Made by a program: the position numbers and the translations under genes. A stretch of 64,000 nt of DNA from the NCBI GenBank assembly GCA_016109435.1, contig JAEILR010000018.1, positions 1-64,000 on the forward strand, read 5' to 3'. Below, one piece after another: positions 1 through 9,108 of the stretch. The notes beneath the pieces were generated by a model. It was not told where the DNA came from and made no database searches. It saw nothing but the letters and a program-made list of their open reading frames with translations. This stretch comes from Methanomassiliicoccus sp. (GTDB lineage Archaea; Thermoplasmatota; Thermoplasmata; Methanomassiliicoccales; Methanomassiliicoccaceae). Position 1 is the first letter of the stretch; every line of letters begins with the position of its first letter.

Positions 1-27
1 CCGGGAGGCCTCGTTGTGCTTCCCGCC

Positions 28-1332
28 TCACACCAGGTCGTGGTAGCGGTAGGCCTCGGTGCCCTCGTTGAGGCAGTACTGTACCTTGGTGAAGTCCTTC
101 TTCAGTTCCCAGACGTCCTTCTTCACCGACTCCGGGTTCTCCTTCTTCACCACCACCCGGTAGATCAGGCGGGCGACCTCCTCCATCTCCCCCTTCTCCA
201 TGCCCAGCCGGGTAAGCTCCTGGGTACCGATCCTTATGCCGGACGGCTTGACCGCGCTGGTGTCGCCGGGCAGCATGTTCTTGTTGACGATGATGTTGGC
301 CTTCTCCAGGTCCAGGGCTGCCTGGGCGCCCCCGCCGTACTTGGCCACGCTGATGGCCAGGGTGTGAGACTCGGTGAAGCCCAGGTGCGGGCACATGACG
401 TCGATCCCCATCTCATGCAGCGCGCTGCCCAGGGCCTTGGCGTTCTTGATGATCTGCCCGGCATACTTCTTGCCATAGATCTCGTACTCCGCCATGGTGA
501 CCGCCAGGGCGGCCATGGCATGGAGGTGGTGGGACGAGGTCACGCCGGGGAACGCGGCCTTCTGGAACTTCGCCTCCATGTCCTCGGTGAGCTTGTCCCC
601 TATGAGAATGCCGTGGTTGGGACCGGGGAAGGTCTTATGGGTGCTCGCGGAGATGACGTGCACGCCCTCCCTGAGGGGGTCCTGGAACTTGCCGCCGGCG
701 ATGAGGCCGAGGACGTGGGCGGCATCATACCATACCGTGCAGCCAGCTTCCTGCAGGGCGTCCTGGATCTCCTTGATGGGAGTGGGGAACAGGAACACCG
801 ACAGACCGAACTGGGCGACCTTGGGCTTCTCCTTGATCAAGAACTTCCTGGTGGCATCGATGTCCAGGTTCCAGTTCTTGTAATCCCAGGGATAGTGTAC
901 GGCGTTCAGGCCACGAAGGCCGACCGCCCCGAAGGGCGCAGTGGAGATGTGGGCGCCGGAGGCGAGCTCGGGGGTGGATATCTTGTCGCCGGGCTGGGTC
1001 AGCGCGAACAGGACCGCGATGTTGGCCACGGTGCCGGAGGTGGGCCGGACATCGACGAACTTGGCCTTGAATATCCTCCGCGCCAGCTCGAGGCACTTCA
1101 GCTCCACCTTGTCGACATAGATGTTGCCCTGGTAGTACCGCTTGCCCGGAAGCCCCTCAGCGTACCGATCGTGGAAGTCCGAGATCATCATTTCCTTGGC
1201 CAGGGGGCTCATGAGGTTCTCGGAGGCGATCATGGGGAGGGATTCCTCGAACCACTTGGTGTGGGCCTTCACCTGTTCTTTAATCCAATAAGCATCTTCC
1301 TTCATGAGTGTTACCGGCCTGAGATGATTCAT
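28..1332 (-). CDS. glyA: Serine hydroxymethyltransferase
   Basis: PLP enzyme that interconverts serine and glycine, passing the one-carbon unit to a folate or tetrahydromethanopterin-type carrier in the cytoplasm. The 434-residue protein is full length. An early SENL segment is seen near residue 37, a D-x-x-H pair (D203, H206) that holds the cofactor, and the PLP lysine K233 in the motif STHKTFPGPNH. A downstream ATG at codon 10 is an alternative start, as neither start has a clear Shine-Dalgarno (SD) sequence. The gene ends almost at the window edge, so an operon partner downstream cannot be judged. The SHMT family assignment is secure; the C1 carrier is inferred from lineage only. Confidence 0.96.
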   Translation of the reverse strand: MNHLRPVTLMKEDAYWIKEQVKAHTKWFEESLPMIASENLMSPLAKEMMISDFHDRYAEGLPGKRYYQGNIYVDKVELKCLELARRIFKAKFVDVRPTSGTVANIAVLFALTQPGDKISTPELASGAHISTAPFGAVGLRGLNAVHYPWDYKNWNLDIDATRKFLIKEKPKVAQFGLSVFLFPTPIKEIQDALQEAGCTVWYDAAHVLGLIAGGKFQDPLREGVHVISASTHKTFPGPNHGILIGDKLTEDMEAKFQKAAFPGVTSSHHLHAMAALAVTMAEYEIYGKKYAGQIIKNAKALGSALHEMGIDVMCPHLGFTESHTLAISVAKYGGGAQAALDLEKANIIVNKNMLPGDTSAVKPSGIRIGTQELTRLGMEKGEMEEVARLIYRVVVKKENPESVKKDVWELKKDFTKVQYCLNEGTEAYRYHDLV

Positions 1333-1489
1333 CTTGTAAAAAAAAGTGTTGTGCGTCGATATGAGGTGACATGTTCGATGCGTGCCCGCCTATCCTCGAC
1401 GCTCACCCGCCGGCGCCCATGCCAGCGAACCGGCGGGACGGGCCAGTGGACCGTTATCGGCCCGCATGGTGCTTATCATAAGATGATAG

Positions 1490-1533
1490 AATGAACATAT
1501 ATATTATAATCATAAATAATAAATTTAAGGCAT
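1490..1533 (+). promoter_or_regulatory. AT-rich promoter of the SHOCT-type gene
   Basis: An almost pure A/T tract (about 1490-1527) contains a run of TATA-box-like sequence at 1498-1510, about 25-30 bp ahead of the ATG at 1534. No SD is visible, so the transcript probably has a very short leader or none. Confidence 0.5.
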
Positions 1534-2007
1534 ATGTCTCAGGTTTACTCGAGAACCATCAAGGCCATCGGTGATGTCGAAACGATATATGACCGCCTCA
1601 TGCCCATTCTGGCGACCAAGGGCTTCAACGTTATAGCTCAGGAAAGGCCCAACCTCATCGTTGCCGACAGGGGAATGATCAGGCCGACCCTTAAGGTGAA
1701 CAAGACCCCCCATAGCCTGGTCGTGGCGTTCCATTCCACCGACGGGTCCCCGCTGATCTCCTTCTCCTACGTCATGAGCGACATGTGGAACTATACCCCC
1801 GGCGATCAGAGCTACTTCAACTGGGAGATAAACTCAGTAGTGGCCGCCATGAACACCAACTCCGCCAACATCGATCTCAGGAGCACCCAGGACGTGGCCT
1901 CGCAGGCCTACATCGGGGAGCTCCAGGGACTGGCCAAGCTCCGCGACGAGGGTGTCATCTCCCGTGAGGAGTTCGACCGCAAGAAGCGGACCATCCTAGG
2001 TATCTAA
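1534..2007 (+). CDS. Small protein with C-terminal SHOCT-like domain
   Basis: A 157-residue protein of unknown function. The first ~115 residues form an alpha/beta domain with no recognised catalytic motif. The last ~32 residues (from YIGELQGLAKLRDEG) match the pattern of the SHOCT domain: an oligomerisation helix-turn-helix with L-x-x-L-x-x-x-G-x-I-x-x-x-E-F-x-x-K-K. SHOCT domains usually end small soluble or membrane proteins and are thought to mediate self-association. The gene stands alone between glyA (divergent) and the sugar isomerase (convergent), with its own promoter and terminator. The start is chosen from the position of the TATA-rich tract just upstream. Confidence 0.8.
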   Translation: MSQVYSRTIKAIGDVETIYDRLMPILATKGFNVIAQERPNLIVADRGMIRPTLKVNKTPHSLVVAFHSTDGSPLISFSYVMSDMWNYTPGDQSYFNWEINSVVAAMNTNSANIDLRSTQDVASQAYIGELQGLAKLRDEGVISREEFDRKKRTILGI

Positions 2008-2008
2008 A

Positions 2009-2032
2009 GCCCCGCGAGGGGCCTTCCTTTTT
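2009..2032 (+). terminator. Hairpin plus T-run terminator
   Basis: A perfect 5-bp GC stem (GCCCC/GGGGC, loop GCGA, 2009-2022) starts right after the stop codon of the SHOCT gene and is followed by a T-rich tract (2023-2032). Confidence 0.6.
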
Positions 2033-2048
2033 CATCCACCAGCCGCTC

Positions 2049-3086
2049 TCATCCCAGACGCTTCTTCAGCTCGCTGATCGATGATACCGGAGTAGGATCG
2101 ACCCCCTTGAGCATGGCCAGATAGTAGCTGACGTGATCGCCCAGGATCATCCCCCGCATCACGTTCTCTAGTGGCGTGCGGCCCTTGAGGTCGACGATGA
2201 CAGGCTCCAGCCCGAAGTCCTCAAATATGGAAATGGTCGCCCTGACGATGTCCGCGATCATGCCCCGGTCGGACGCCGCGCGCAGGAACACCGGGCGGGC
2301 GACCTTGCTGCGCTCCCCGTCGACCCATCCCACCACCTGGTTGTGGTCCGCTTCCGGCAGCTCGCCGTAGAGGCACAGCATCTTGGAGTTCTCGTTGATC
2401 TGGGTCTGCCACCGGCGGCCGGCGGGGCGGGTTTCCCGCGACGAGTAGATGAACGGCACCCGGTCATGAAGTTGGGTCGCCAGCTGCTTCGCCAGGTTGG
2501 TGGATTCGGGATTGCCGGGGGCGAGAGATGCGACCTCCTCCCTCAGGGCCGGCAGCATGTCCCGCAGGTCGTTCCCCACGGACGACATCCCTGCCGCGCC
2601 GACCACCGAGGCCGCCGCGCCCAGGAGGTGGCCGAGAGCGGCCCGGGGCTGGATGCCGGACGGCACCTTGACATGGGGATGCCGGTTCTCTTCGCTCAGC
2701 TTCAGCAATCGGCCGCCGGAGGTTATGGTGACGATGCGGGCGTCCCTCCTGCGAGCCTCATCGTACATCGCCAGGGTCTCCCGTGTATTGCCCGAGTAGG
2801 ACATGAGCACGACAAGGGTGTCGGCGTCCACCCAGCCGGGGAGAGAGACGTCCCTGACCACTTCGGTCACGATCCCGGTGGTCCTCTGCATGTGGTCGGA
2901 CAGGACATCGGCGCCCATGGCCGAGCCTCCGAGGCCGCAGAGGCACAGCCTGTTGGCCCCCGGCCCAACGATGATCTTGCTTGAGAGGGAGGATTCGAGC
3001 TGCGCGGGAAGATCGGTCATCTGGCGTAGCATGCCCGATACGTCTATCTCATCGAGGGCCTTCTCATCATCCAGCATGCCTGGCAT
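2049..3086 (-). CDS. Bifunctional phosphoglucose/phosphomannose isomerase
   Basis: A 345-residue SIS-domain sugar isomerase that interconverts glucose-6-P or mannose-6-P with fructose-6-P. Two SIS domains are expected. The first contains GLGGSAMGAD (residues 51-60) and SYSGNTRET (about 96-104), the sugar-phosphate-binding serines typical of the archaeal PGI/PMI family. The start at 3086 lies ~20 bp downstream of a TATA-like element (about 3103-3113, minus strand) and has an AAGGG upstream; a second ATG three codons on is possible. It is divergent from the riboflavin operon. PGI/PMI family membership is clear; substrate preference cannot be read from sequence. Confidence 0.9.
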   Translation of the reverse strand: MPGMLDDEKALDEIDVSGMLRQMTDLPAQLESSLSSKIIVGPGANRLCLCGLGGSAMGADVLSDHMQRTTGIVTEVVRDVSLPGWVDADTLVVLMSYSGNTRETLAMYDEARRRDARIVTITSGGRLLKLSEENRHPHVKVPSGIQPRAALGHLLGAAASVVGAAGMSSVGNDLRDMLPALREEVASLAPGNPESTNLAKQLATQLHDRVPFIYSSRETRPAGRRWQTQINENSKMLCLYGELPEADHNQVVGWVDGERSKVARPVFLRAASDRGMIADIVRATISIFEDFGLEPVIVDLKGRTPLENVMRGMILGDHVSYYLAMLKGVDPTPVSSISELKKRLG

Positions 3087-3203
3087 ACACCCTTGATACC
3101 ATGTTAAGATATATTAGCTGATTGTTCCCGACCTACCCCCTCCGGACGACCTGGAGGCCATTCTATGGGGCGATTTGACCACAATATTGGTAGCTACCGG
3201 AGA

Positions 3204-3243
3204 GATAATATATGGTGGCCCATATGAGCCAGGAAGGTGCATT
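3204..3243 (+). promoter_or_regulatory. Promoter and SD of the riboflavin operon
   Basis: TATA-like AGATAATATATGG at 3204-3216, followed by the SD AGGAAGGTG at 3232-3240, positions the ATG at 3244 as the ribB start rather than the in-frame codon at 3175. No FMN-riboswitch-like structure is seen. Confidence 0.6.
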
Positions 3244-3944
3244 ATGGACAATATTGGCGAGGCCCACGCCGCTTTGAGATCCGGTAAGTTCGTTCTGATA
3301 TTCGATTCCGACAGCAGGGAGGCGGAGACCGACATGATGATCGCCTCCGATCATGTGACCTTCGAGAGCGTTCGCACGCTGAGAAAGGACGCCGGAGGGC
3401 TGATCTGCACGACCGTGCCCGCCGAGGTGTCGGGGAAACTGGACCTTCCGTTCCTGGCCGAACTGTTCGCCGAGTCGTATTCCAAGCATCCGGTCCTCAA
3501 GGGTCTGGCGCCGAACGACCTCCCTTATGATACCAAATCGGCGTTCTCCCTGACGATCAATCACCGTCGGACGTTCACCGGCATCCCCGATGCGGACCGT
3601 GCCCTGACCATCTCCGAGTTCGCCAAGCTGGGGAAGAGAGTGCTGGACCTCGACGCGGAAACCGCCAAGAAGGAGTTCGGCATGGCCTTCAGGGCCCCCG
3701 GCCACGTGTTCCTCCTCAACTCCCAGCCCGGAGTGCTCGACGATCGCAAGGGCCATACCGAGCTGGCCACGGGCCTCCTGAAGATGGCCGGCATGTTCCC
3801 CTCGGCCACCATATGCGAGATGATGGGCGATGACGGAAAGGCCCTGAGGAAGGAGAAGGCTCAAGAGTATGCCCGCAGATTCGGTATTCCATACCTCGAG
3901 GGCGCGGAGATCATCGAGGCTTGGAAGAAGTGGGTGCGGTCCAG

Positions 3945-3948
<4 letters not shown>
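3244..3948 (+). CDS. ribB: 3,4-dihydroxy-2-butanone 4-phosphate synthase
   Basis: Makes the four-carbon unit of the riboflavin xylene ring from ribulose 5-phosphate. It is a 234-residue stand-alone protein, without the GTP cyclohydrolase II fusion common in bacteria. The acidic active-site loop (DSDSREAETD, about residues 21-30) and the INHRRTFTGIPDADRA segment (about 113-128, with the catalytic His and the T-G-I turn) are present. An SD (AGGAAGGTG) decides the start at 3244. It is the first gene of a four-gene unit and overlaps ribL by 4 bases (ATGA), implying translational coupling. Confidence 0.95.
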
Positions 3949-4855
<907 letters not shown>

Positions 4856-4859
4856 GCAC

Positions 4860-5270
4860 ATGAAGAGGTACAACATTGGGATAGTGGTATCCGAGTTCAA
4901 TTTCGACATCACCTCGATGATGTTGGAGCGGGCGAAGGCGCACGCCGCCTTCCTGGACGTGAACGTGGCCAAGGTCATATCGGTCCCCGGGGTCTACGAC
5001 ATGCCCCTGGCCATCAAGAAGCTGCTGGAGGATGGCGGCATCGATGGGGTGGCGACCCTCGGATGCGTGATAGAGGGCGAAACGGATCACGACCAGATCG
5101 TGATCCAGCACGCAGCCCGCAAGATCATCGACCTCAGCCTCCAGTACGACAAGCCGGTGTCCCTGGGCATCAGCGGGCCGGGCATGACCCGCCTGCAGGC
5201 CGAGGAGCGCATCGAGAAGGGGAGGGACGCGGTCGAAGCCGTGGTCAAACTCCTTAAGAACCTGGGCTGA
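4860..5270 (+). CDS. ribH: 6,7-dimethyl-8-ribityllumazine synthase
   Basis: Condenses the RibB product with 5-amino-6-ribitylamino-uracil. At 136 residues it has the usual length of archaeal lumazine synthases. Conserved elements are IGIVVSEFNFDITSMML at the N-terminus, the VPGVYDMPLAIKKL region (substrate pocket) and GCVIEGETDHDQI with the catalytic histidine. The ATG at 4860 lies 4 bp after the ribC stop. It closes the ribB-ribL-ribC-ribH operon and is followed by a terminator. Confidence 0.96.
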   Translation: MKRYNIGIVVSEFNFDITSMMLERAKAHAAFLDVNVAKVISVPGVYDMPLAIKKLLEDGGIDGVATLGCVIEGETDHDQIVIQHAARKIIDLSLQYDKPVSLGISGPGMTRLQAEERIEKGRDAVEAVVKLLKNLG

Positions 5271-5289
5271 GGCCCGCCCTTCCTTTTTC
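5264..5289 (+). terminator. Terminator of the riboflavin operon
   Basis: A GGGC-TGAG-GCCC stem-loop (5264-5275) overlaps the ribH stop codon and is followed by a pyrimidine/T-rich run (5276-5289). Confidence 0.5.
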
Positions 5290-5402
5290 CATTATTTAAT
5301 ACCACGCGGGCTGGATGATCAGCGCCAACACAGGTTCATGAACAAAATGGCGGGCCGGCACGGGGAGAGAATAAGCCCCATGGAACGGCCACGCCGATAC
5401 GT

Positions 5403-5723
5403 TCACCACTGCTTCGTGCCGCAATACTGGCAGAACTGGTCGGTCCCCTTCACGGTCTTCCCACAGCTGACGCACGGCTTGCTGCCGAACGGAACGGCAT
5501 CGTTCGCGGAAGGAACGTTGTACGAGGAGGACATACCGGTCGGCCTTCCGCAATACGGGCAGACCTGGTAGTTCTGCTGGACGTTCGCTCCGCAATTAGC
5601 ACACCTCATCATTGGGTAGGCCGGCACATCCTGCCACTTGATCAGCAGATATACCAGTCCAGCTGGCCAGCACAATAACAATAGGACGATAAGGATCGCA
5701 AGACTACCTTGGAATTCACCCAT
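5403..5723 (-). CDS. TM plus double zinc-ribbon microprotein
   Basis: A 106-residue protein of unknown function. A hydrophobic segment (about residues 8-28, with a CWPAGLVYLLIKW end) is followed by a zinc ribbon (CANC...CPYC) and, after a serine/asparagine-rich linker, a second ribbon (CVSC...CQYC) at the extreme C-terminus. The layout predicts one short membrane hairpin or anchor with two metal-binding knuckles in the cytoplasm. The start has an SD (GGTGAG) and a TATA-like tract just upstream. It is a paralogue of the next gene (5793-6023), with the same order of elements and the same W-P/F-P-A-G-L-x-Y-L core. Confidence 0.85.
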   Translation of the reverse strand: MGEFQGSLAILIVLLLLCWPAGLVYLLIKWQDVPAYPMMRCANCGANVQQNYQVCPYCGRPTGMSSSYNVPSANDAVPFGSKPCVSCGKTVKGTDQFCQYCGTKQW

Positions 5724-5792
5724 GGGCTCACCATAATATTATAAAGATATAAGGCCGACGTCGGTCGGCCGTTGGGGTTTGTGGCCGAACGA

Positions 5793-6023
5793 TCAGGCCT
5801 GAGGAGGTACCTGCTCGGGCATGGTCGCCTTACCGCAGTGAGGACATACGTTGTAGTTCACAGGTATGTTGGCACCACAGCTCATGCAGGTCCTCATGGG
5901 AACAGAGGTAGTATCCTCCTCCCACTTTATCACAAGGTATATCAGCCCAGCTGGGAAACATATCAGCAGCAATATCACCAGTAGCAGTATGCTTCCCTGA
6001 AACGACTTCTTTCCACCAGCCAT
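5793..6023 (-). CDS. TM plus single zinc-ribbon microprotein
   Basis: A 76-residue paralogue of the 5403-5723 protein. The hydrophobic stretch (about residues 10-32, CFPAGLIYLVIKWEED) is followed by one CxxC...CxxC zinc ribbon (CMSC...CPHC) and a short proline/glutamine tail. A full SD (CCGGAGG) precedes the ATG, and an AT-rich promoter tract lies at 6040-6060 on the minus strand. The second ribbon of the paralogue is missing, so either one copy gained a ribbon or this one lost it. Function unknown; zinc-ribbon/TM small proteins are common in archaea. Confidence 0.85.
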   Translation of the reverse strand: MAGGKKSFQGSILLLVILLLICFPAGLIYLVIKWEEDTTSVPMRTCMSCGANIPVNYNVCPHCGKATMPEQVPPQA

Positions 6024-6059
6024 ATTATAGCCTCCGGAGAATAAACAAATTATTATTAT

Positions 6060-6563
6060 TTAATCATATTGCTCGCAATCAGTTGTGACCAGAGCGGTGA
6101 AACAGGCTGGATAGAGATGATGGTCCGGGCATTTCCTGCATCCGCTCATCATCCGGTGGCCACGGTAGGCCATGAACAGCAGGTACGTGACCACGACGAA
6201 AGGATAGTATGCCAGCCGGAGATCCGCGGGACAATTGAACATCGCCAGGGCGGTGGCGGACAGGCACAGGCCCAGGACGATGTTGAAGAATAGATTCGTC
6301 CTCCCCGAGCGGTGGATGATCAACCGGGGCAGATTCATGATGAAAAGAAACAGCGACAGCGCGAAGAGCACAGAGAAATCGCTGATGCCGATGGGGGCCA
6401 AGATCGCTATGCCGGCCGCGGCGGTGGGATAAACGGTCAGGCACCCCCGGCACACCTTTCTGCCCCTGATGGTAATGAAATGGTCTTCGAACCTGCCGCA
6501 CAACGGGTGGTGAGCGAGGACGATCGGTTCGTTCCTGATCTCGCTCCTCAGCTTGTCGAACAC
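6060..6563 (-). CDS. DUF2085-like Cys/His membrane protein
   Basis: A 167-residue membrane protein. The N-terminal part carries HHPLCGRFEDH and a CRGC pair (residues about 19-42), resembling the H-P-L-C...C-x-x-C signature of DUF2085-like proteins. Three or four hydrophobic segments follow, and a C-terminal CRKCPDHH-type cluster suggests metal binding on both faces. The start is a GTG 24-25 bp from a TATA-like element (6587-6595, minus strand), so a leaderless mRNA is likely. The family name is a resemblance, not a certainty; function unknown. Confidence 0.65.
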   Translation of the reverse strand: MFDKLRSEIRNEPIVLAHHPLCGRFEDHFITIRGRKVCRGCLTVYPTAAAGIAILAPIGISDFSVLFALSLFLFIMNLPRLIIHRSGRTNLFFNIVLGLCLSATALAMFNCPADLRLAYYPFVVVTYLLFMAYRGHRMMSGCRKCPDHHLYPACFTALVTTDCEQYD

Positions 6564-6773
6564 GATGCCACATGATCGGATCGGAATATAACTATGCCTC
6601 GGTCCGTACCGATGGAGAGAGGGAGATTTCAGCGTTCACCAGGTTCGGACGGAGGCCCGGGCCGGACCGTTGGACCATGATCTGGATGCTGGCGTTAGCG
6701 GACCATGGGGTCGGTCGCCCCTCACATCCGCCCATCACCACATTTTTATAATCTCGATTGCCAGGTCATTCCG

Positions 6774-7670
6774 GTGGTCGAACTGAAGGACAAGATCGTC
6801 TTCGTCACCGGTGCCACCGGGCACCAGGGCAGTGCGGCAGTGCGACATCTTCTGGAAGCGGGCTTCCAGGTCCGGGGTCTGACCAGGGAGCCGGACAAGC
6901 CCGAGGCCAAGAGGCTGGAGGACCTGGGCGCCGAGCTGGTCAGGGGGGATCTGGACGATCCGGAGAGGATCCGAAAGGACATGTCCGGGGCCTACGGGGT
7001 CTTTGCCGTCCTCACCTGGAAGGAAGAGGGGGCGCAGGGCGAGGTAAGGCAGGGGAGGAATATCGCCGACGCGGCCAAGGCCGAGGGAGTGAAGCATTTC
7101 CTCTACAGCTCGGTGGGCGGTGCGGACCGCAGCACCGGCATACCCCACTTCGAGAGCAAGGCGACCAATGAGAGGTACATGAGGAGCATAGGACTGCCGC
7201 TCACCATCCTGAGACCGACCCATTTCATGGAGAACTTCAACGCGCCGTCGGTGCACCGGCTGATGGCCGACGGGAAGTTGATAATGGCCCTGGACCCCCG
7301 GAAGCGCCTGCAGATGATATCGGTCGAGGACATCGGGTTCATCGCCGCCATCATGCTCGACAATCCCGATGACTGGATGGGGAAGGCCGTAGAGATCGCG
7401 GGGGACTCCCTGACCATGCCCGAAGTGGCGGAGAAACTGTCGACGGCCACCGGGCGGAAGGTGGTGTTCCAGGAAAGACCGCTGCAGGAGCTGAAGAAGA
7501 TCGACAACGAGCGGTTCCTGATGATGAAATGGCTGAACGAGCACGGATACGAGGCCGACATCCCGTCCCTACGGAAGATCCACCCCTCGCTCATGACTCT
7601 GGACCAGTGGCTGGACAGGGGATATATGAAAAAGGAGGAGGAGCTGACCGCCGCCCTGCGCTCCTCCTGA
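6774..7670 (+). CDS. NmrA-like NAD(P)-binding protein
   Basis: An atypical short-chain dehydrogenase of the NmrA/HSCARG type, about 298 residues. It has the Rossmann motif VTGATGHQGSAAV near the N-terminus, the YSSVGGAD segment after the central strand, and LRPTHFMENF, all typical of NmrA proteins. These bind NADP and act as redox-sensing regulators or quinone/azo-type reductases; the catalytic Tyr-x3-Lys of classical SDRs is not obvious. The GTG at 6774 is preferred over the ATG at 6705 because the TATA box CATTTTTATA (about 6741-6750) sits ~25 bp upstream of it and inside the longer reading. It is convergent with the aminotransferase, whose stop abuts it. Confidence 0.85.
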   Translation: MVELKDKIVFVTGATGHQGSAAVRHLLEAGFQVRGLTREPDKPEAKRLEDLGAELVRGDLDDPERIRKDMSGAYGVFAVLTWKEEGAQGEVRQGRNIADAAKAEGVKHFLYSSVGGADRSTGIPHFESKATNERYMRSIGLPLTILRPTHFMENFNAPSVHRLMADGKLIMALDPRKRLQMISVEDIGFIAAIMLDNPDDWMGKAVEIAGDSLTMPEVAEKLSTATGRKVVFQERPLQELKKIDNERFLMMKWLNEHGYEADIPSLRKIHPSLMTLDQWLDRGYMKKEEELTAALRSS

Positions 7671-8861
7671 TCAGGCCACCTTGTGCATGTATCTCTCGAT
7701 GGAGTCGAAGGCGGTGGCCAGCGTGTCCACCGGGGGCAGGAACACCGCCCGGAAGTGCATCTTGCCGTAGATCTCGTCGAAACCGTGGCCGGGGACCAGG
7801 AGCACATGGCAGTTGTTCAGCACGTCCAGGACGAAATCCTGGTCGTTCTTCCAGTGCTTGGAGTCGATGCGGGGGAAGATGTAGAACGCGGCCTTGGGAC
7901 TAGCGGTCGACAGCCCGGGAATGTCGTTGATCCGCTTGCAGGCGTAGTCCCTGCGCTCCTTGAGCTTGCGGTTCATGACCTCCAGGTGGTCCTTCGGCCC
8001 CTTCAGGGCCTCGATGACCGCCATCTGGCAGGGGTTGTTGGCGCTGATGCGAAGCCTCAGCTGGCGCATCACCCCCTCCTTTATCTCGTCCAGCTTCCCC
8101 TGCTCGTCACGGAAGACGGTGTAGCCCAGCCTCCAGCCAGGCAGCAGGTCCACCTTGGAGAAACCGTTGAACAGGATCACCGGCACGTCCTTGGAAAGGG
8201 CCGCCGGAGAATGATGGACCCCGTCGAAGGTCATCAGGTCGTAGATCTCATCAGAGACGACGAACAGGTCATGCTCCCCGGCCAGGTCGGTGATCTCCTT
8301 CAGCACCTTGTCTGAGTACAGTGAACCGGTGGGGTTGTTGGGGTTGATCACCACGATGTACTTGGTCTTGGGAGTGATCTTCTTCCTCATGTCGTCGATG
8401 TCCGGCTGCCAGCCGTTCTCCTCGTCAGCGCGGTAGGTCACCGGCACTCCGCCGAAGAACTTGGTGAACTCGATGTACGCCGGGTATCCCGGACCGGGCA
8501 TGAGGACCTCGTCGCCGGGCTCCACCGCGGCGGCGGTCACCATCTGGATGGCCTCGGTCACGCCATTGGTGATGACGCAGTTGTCGATCCCTACGTCGAT
8601 GTTGTTCTTCTGCTTCTCCTTCTCCAGAATGACCTCCCGAAGCTCGACATATCCCTCTGATTCGGCGTACCCGTTGTCGTTGACCTCGACAGCCCGGCAC
8701 AGAGCGTCCCGCACGTGCTTGGGGGTCTCGAAATCGAACTTGTTAGGGTCTCCGATATGCAGCTTTATGATATCCGCGCCTCTCTTTTCCAGCTCCCTCG
8801 CCGGCAGCAGGATGTCGCGGATGGCGTATGACACGCCCATCGAGCGCTTGGTCGCTTTCAT
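7671..8861 (-). CDS. Class I aminotransferase (alanine/aspartate type)
   Basis: A fold-type I PLP aminotransferase of 396 residues in the archaeal AlaT/AspC-like group. The N-terminal SYAIRDILLPARELEKRG and HIGDPNKFDF segments are characteristic. NPNNPTGS, SDEIYD and the PLP-lysine motif NGFSKVDLLPGWRLGY follow in order, with the substrate-carboxylate arginine FRAVFLPP region near the end. The ATG at 8861 matches the family N-terminus; longer in-frame starts (8918, 9056) would add a tail that is probably leader RNA, since a TATA-like element lies at 9033-9040. Substrate is probably alanine/pyruvate or aspartate/glutamate and cannot be fixed from the sequence. Confidence 0.9.
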   Translation of the reverse strand: MKATKRSMGVSYAIRDILLPARELEKRGADIIKLHIGDPNKFDFETPKHVRDALCRAVEVNDNGYAESEGYVELREVILEKEKQKNNIDVGIDNCVITNGVTEAIQMVTAAAVEPGDEVLMPGPGYPAYIEFTKFFGGVPVTYRADEENGWQPDIDDMRKKITPKTKYIVVINPNNPTGSLYSDKVLKEITDLAGEHDLFVVSDEIYDLMTFDGVHHSPAALSKDVPVILFNGFSKVDLLPGWRLGYTVFRDEQGKLDEIKEGVMRQLRLRISANNPCQMAVIEALKGPKDHLEVMNRKLKERRDYACKRINDIPGLSTASPKAAFYIFPRIDSKHWKNDQDFVLDVLNNCHVLLVPGHGFDEIYGKMHFRAVFLPPVDTLATAFDSIERYMHKVA

Positions 8862-9042
8862 TCTGACCAACTCTATATTCTGGCCATGAATCGAGTACGG
8901 GTATAAACTTCCTTCCATTCTCCCTACCGGCCAGTCCAAATGGCGGAGGTTAGGGATCGAAGCCCACGCTGGCCAGGTAAGGGCTCGCCCCCGATAGCTT
9001 CTATGGCCACACCAATTTTTTAGCATATCGATCTTATAACAA
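8862..9042 (-). promoter_or_regulatory. Long structured 5' leader of the aminotransferase
   Basis: A TATA-like GTTATAAGAT (9031-9040, minus strand) predicts transcription start near 9010, leaving a ~150-nt leader before the ATG at 8861. The leader is rich in potential stems: CTGGCC/GGCCAG, GGGC/GCCC, an ATAG/CTAT hairpin and a GGGCTTCGATCCC hairpin. The plus strand also has a TATA-like GTATAAAC (8898-8905) and a T-run (9017-9022), so a plus-strand RNA is an alternative reading. It matches no riboswitch or tRNA that I recognise. Confidence 0.35.
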
Positions 9043-9108
9043 GTATTCGGGACCACTAGATCGGCTCCCTCGCCATGGTTATTAGAATGAAAGTTGCTAT
9101 TTGATCAC

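Noticed and set aside
16-1494. A 492-codon plus-strand reading opposite glyA
   Set aside because: It is the antisense frame of a clear SHMT gene, a common artefact of high-GC codon bias.
8937-9013. A tRNA-like GGCTTCGATCCC stretch with CCA-like end upstream of the aminotransferase
   Set aside because: No 5' acceptor complement, D-arm or anticodon arm can be formed on either strand, so it is recorded only as a structured leader.
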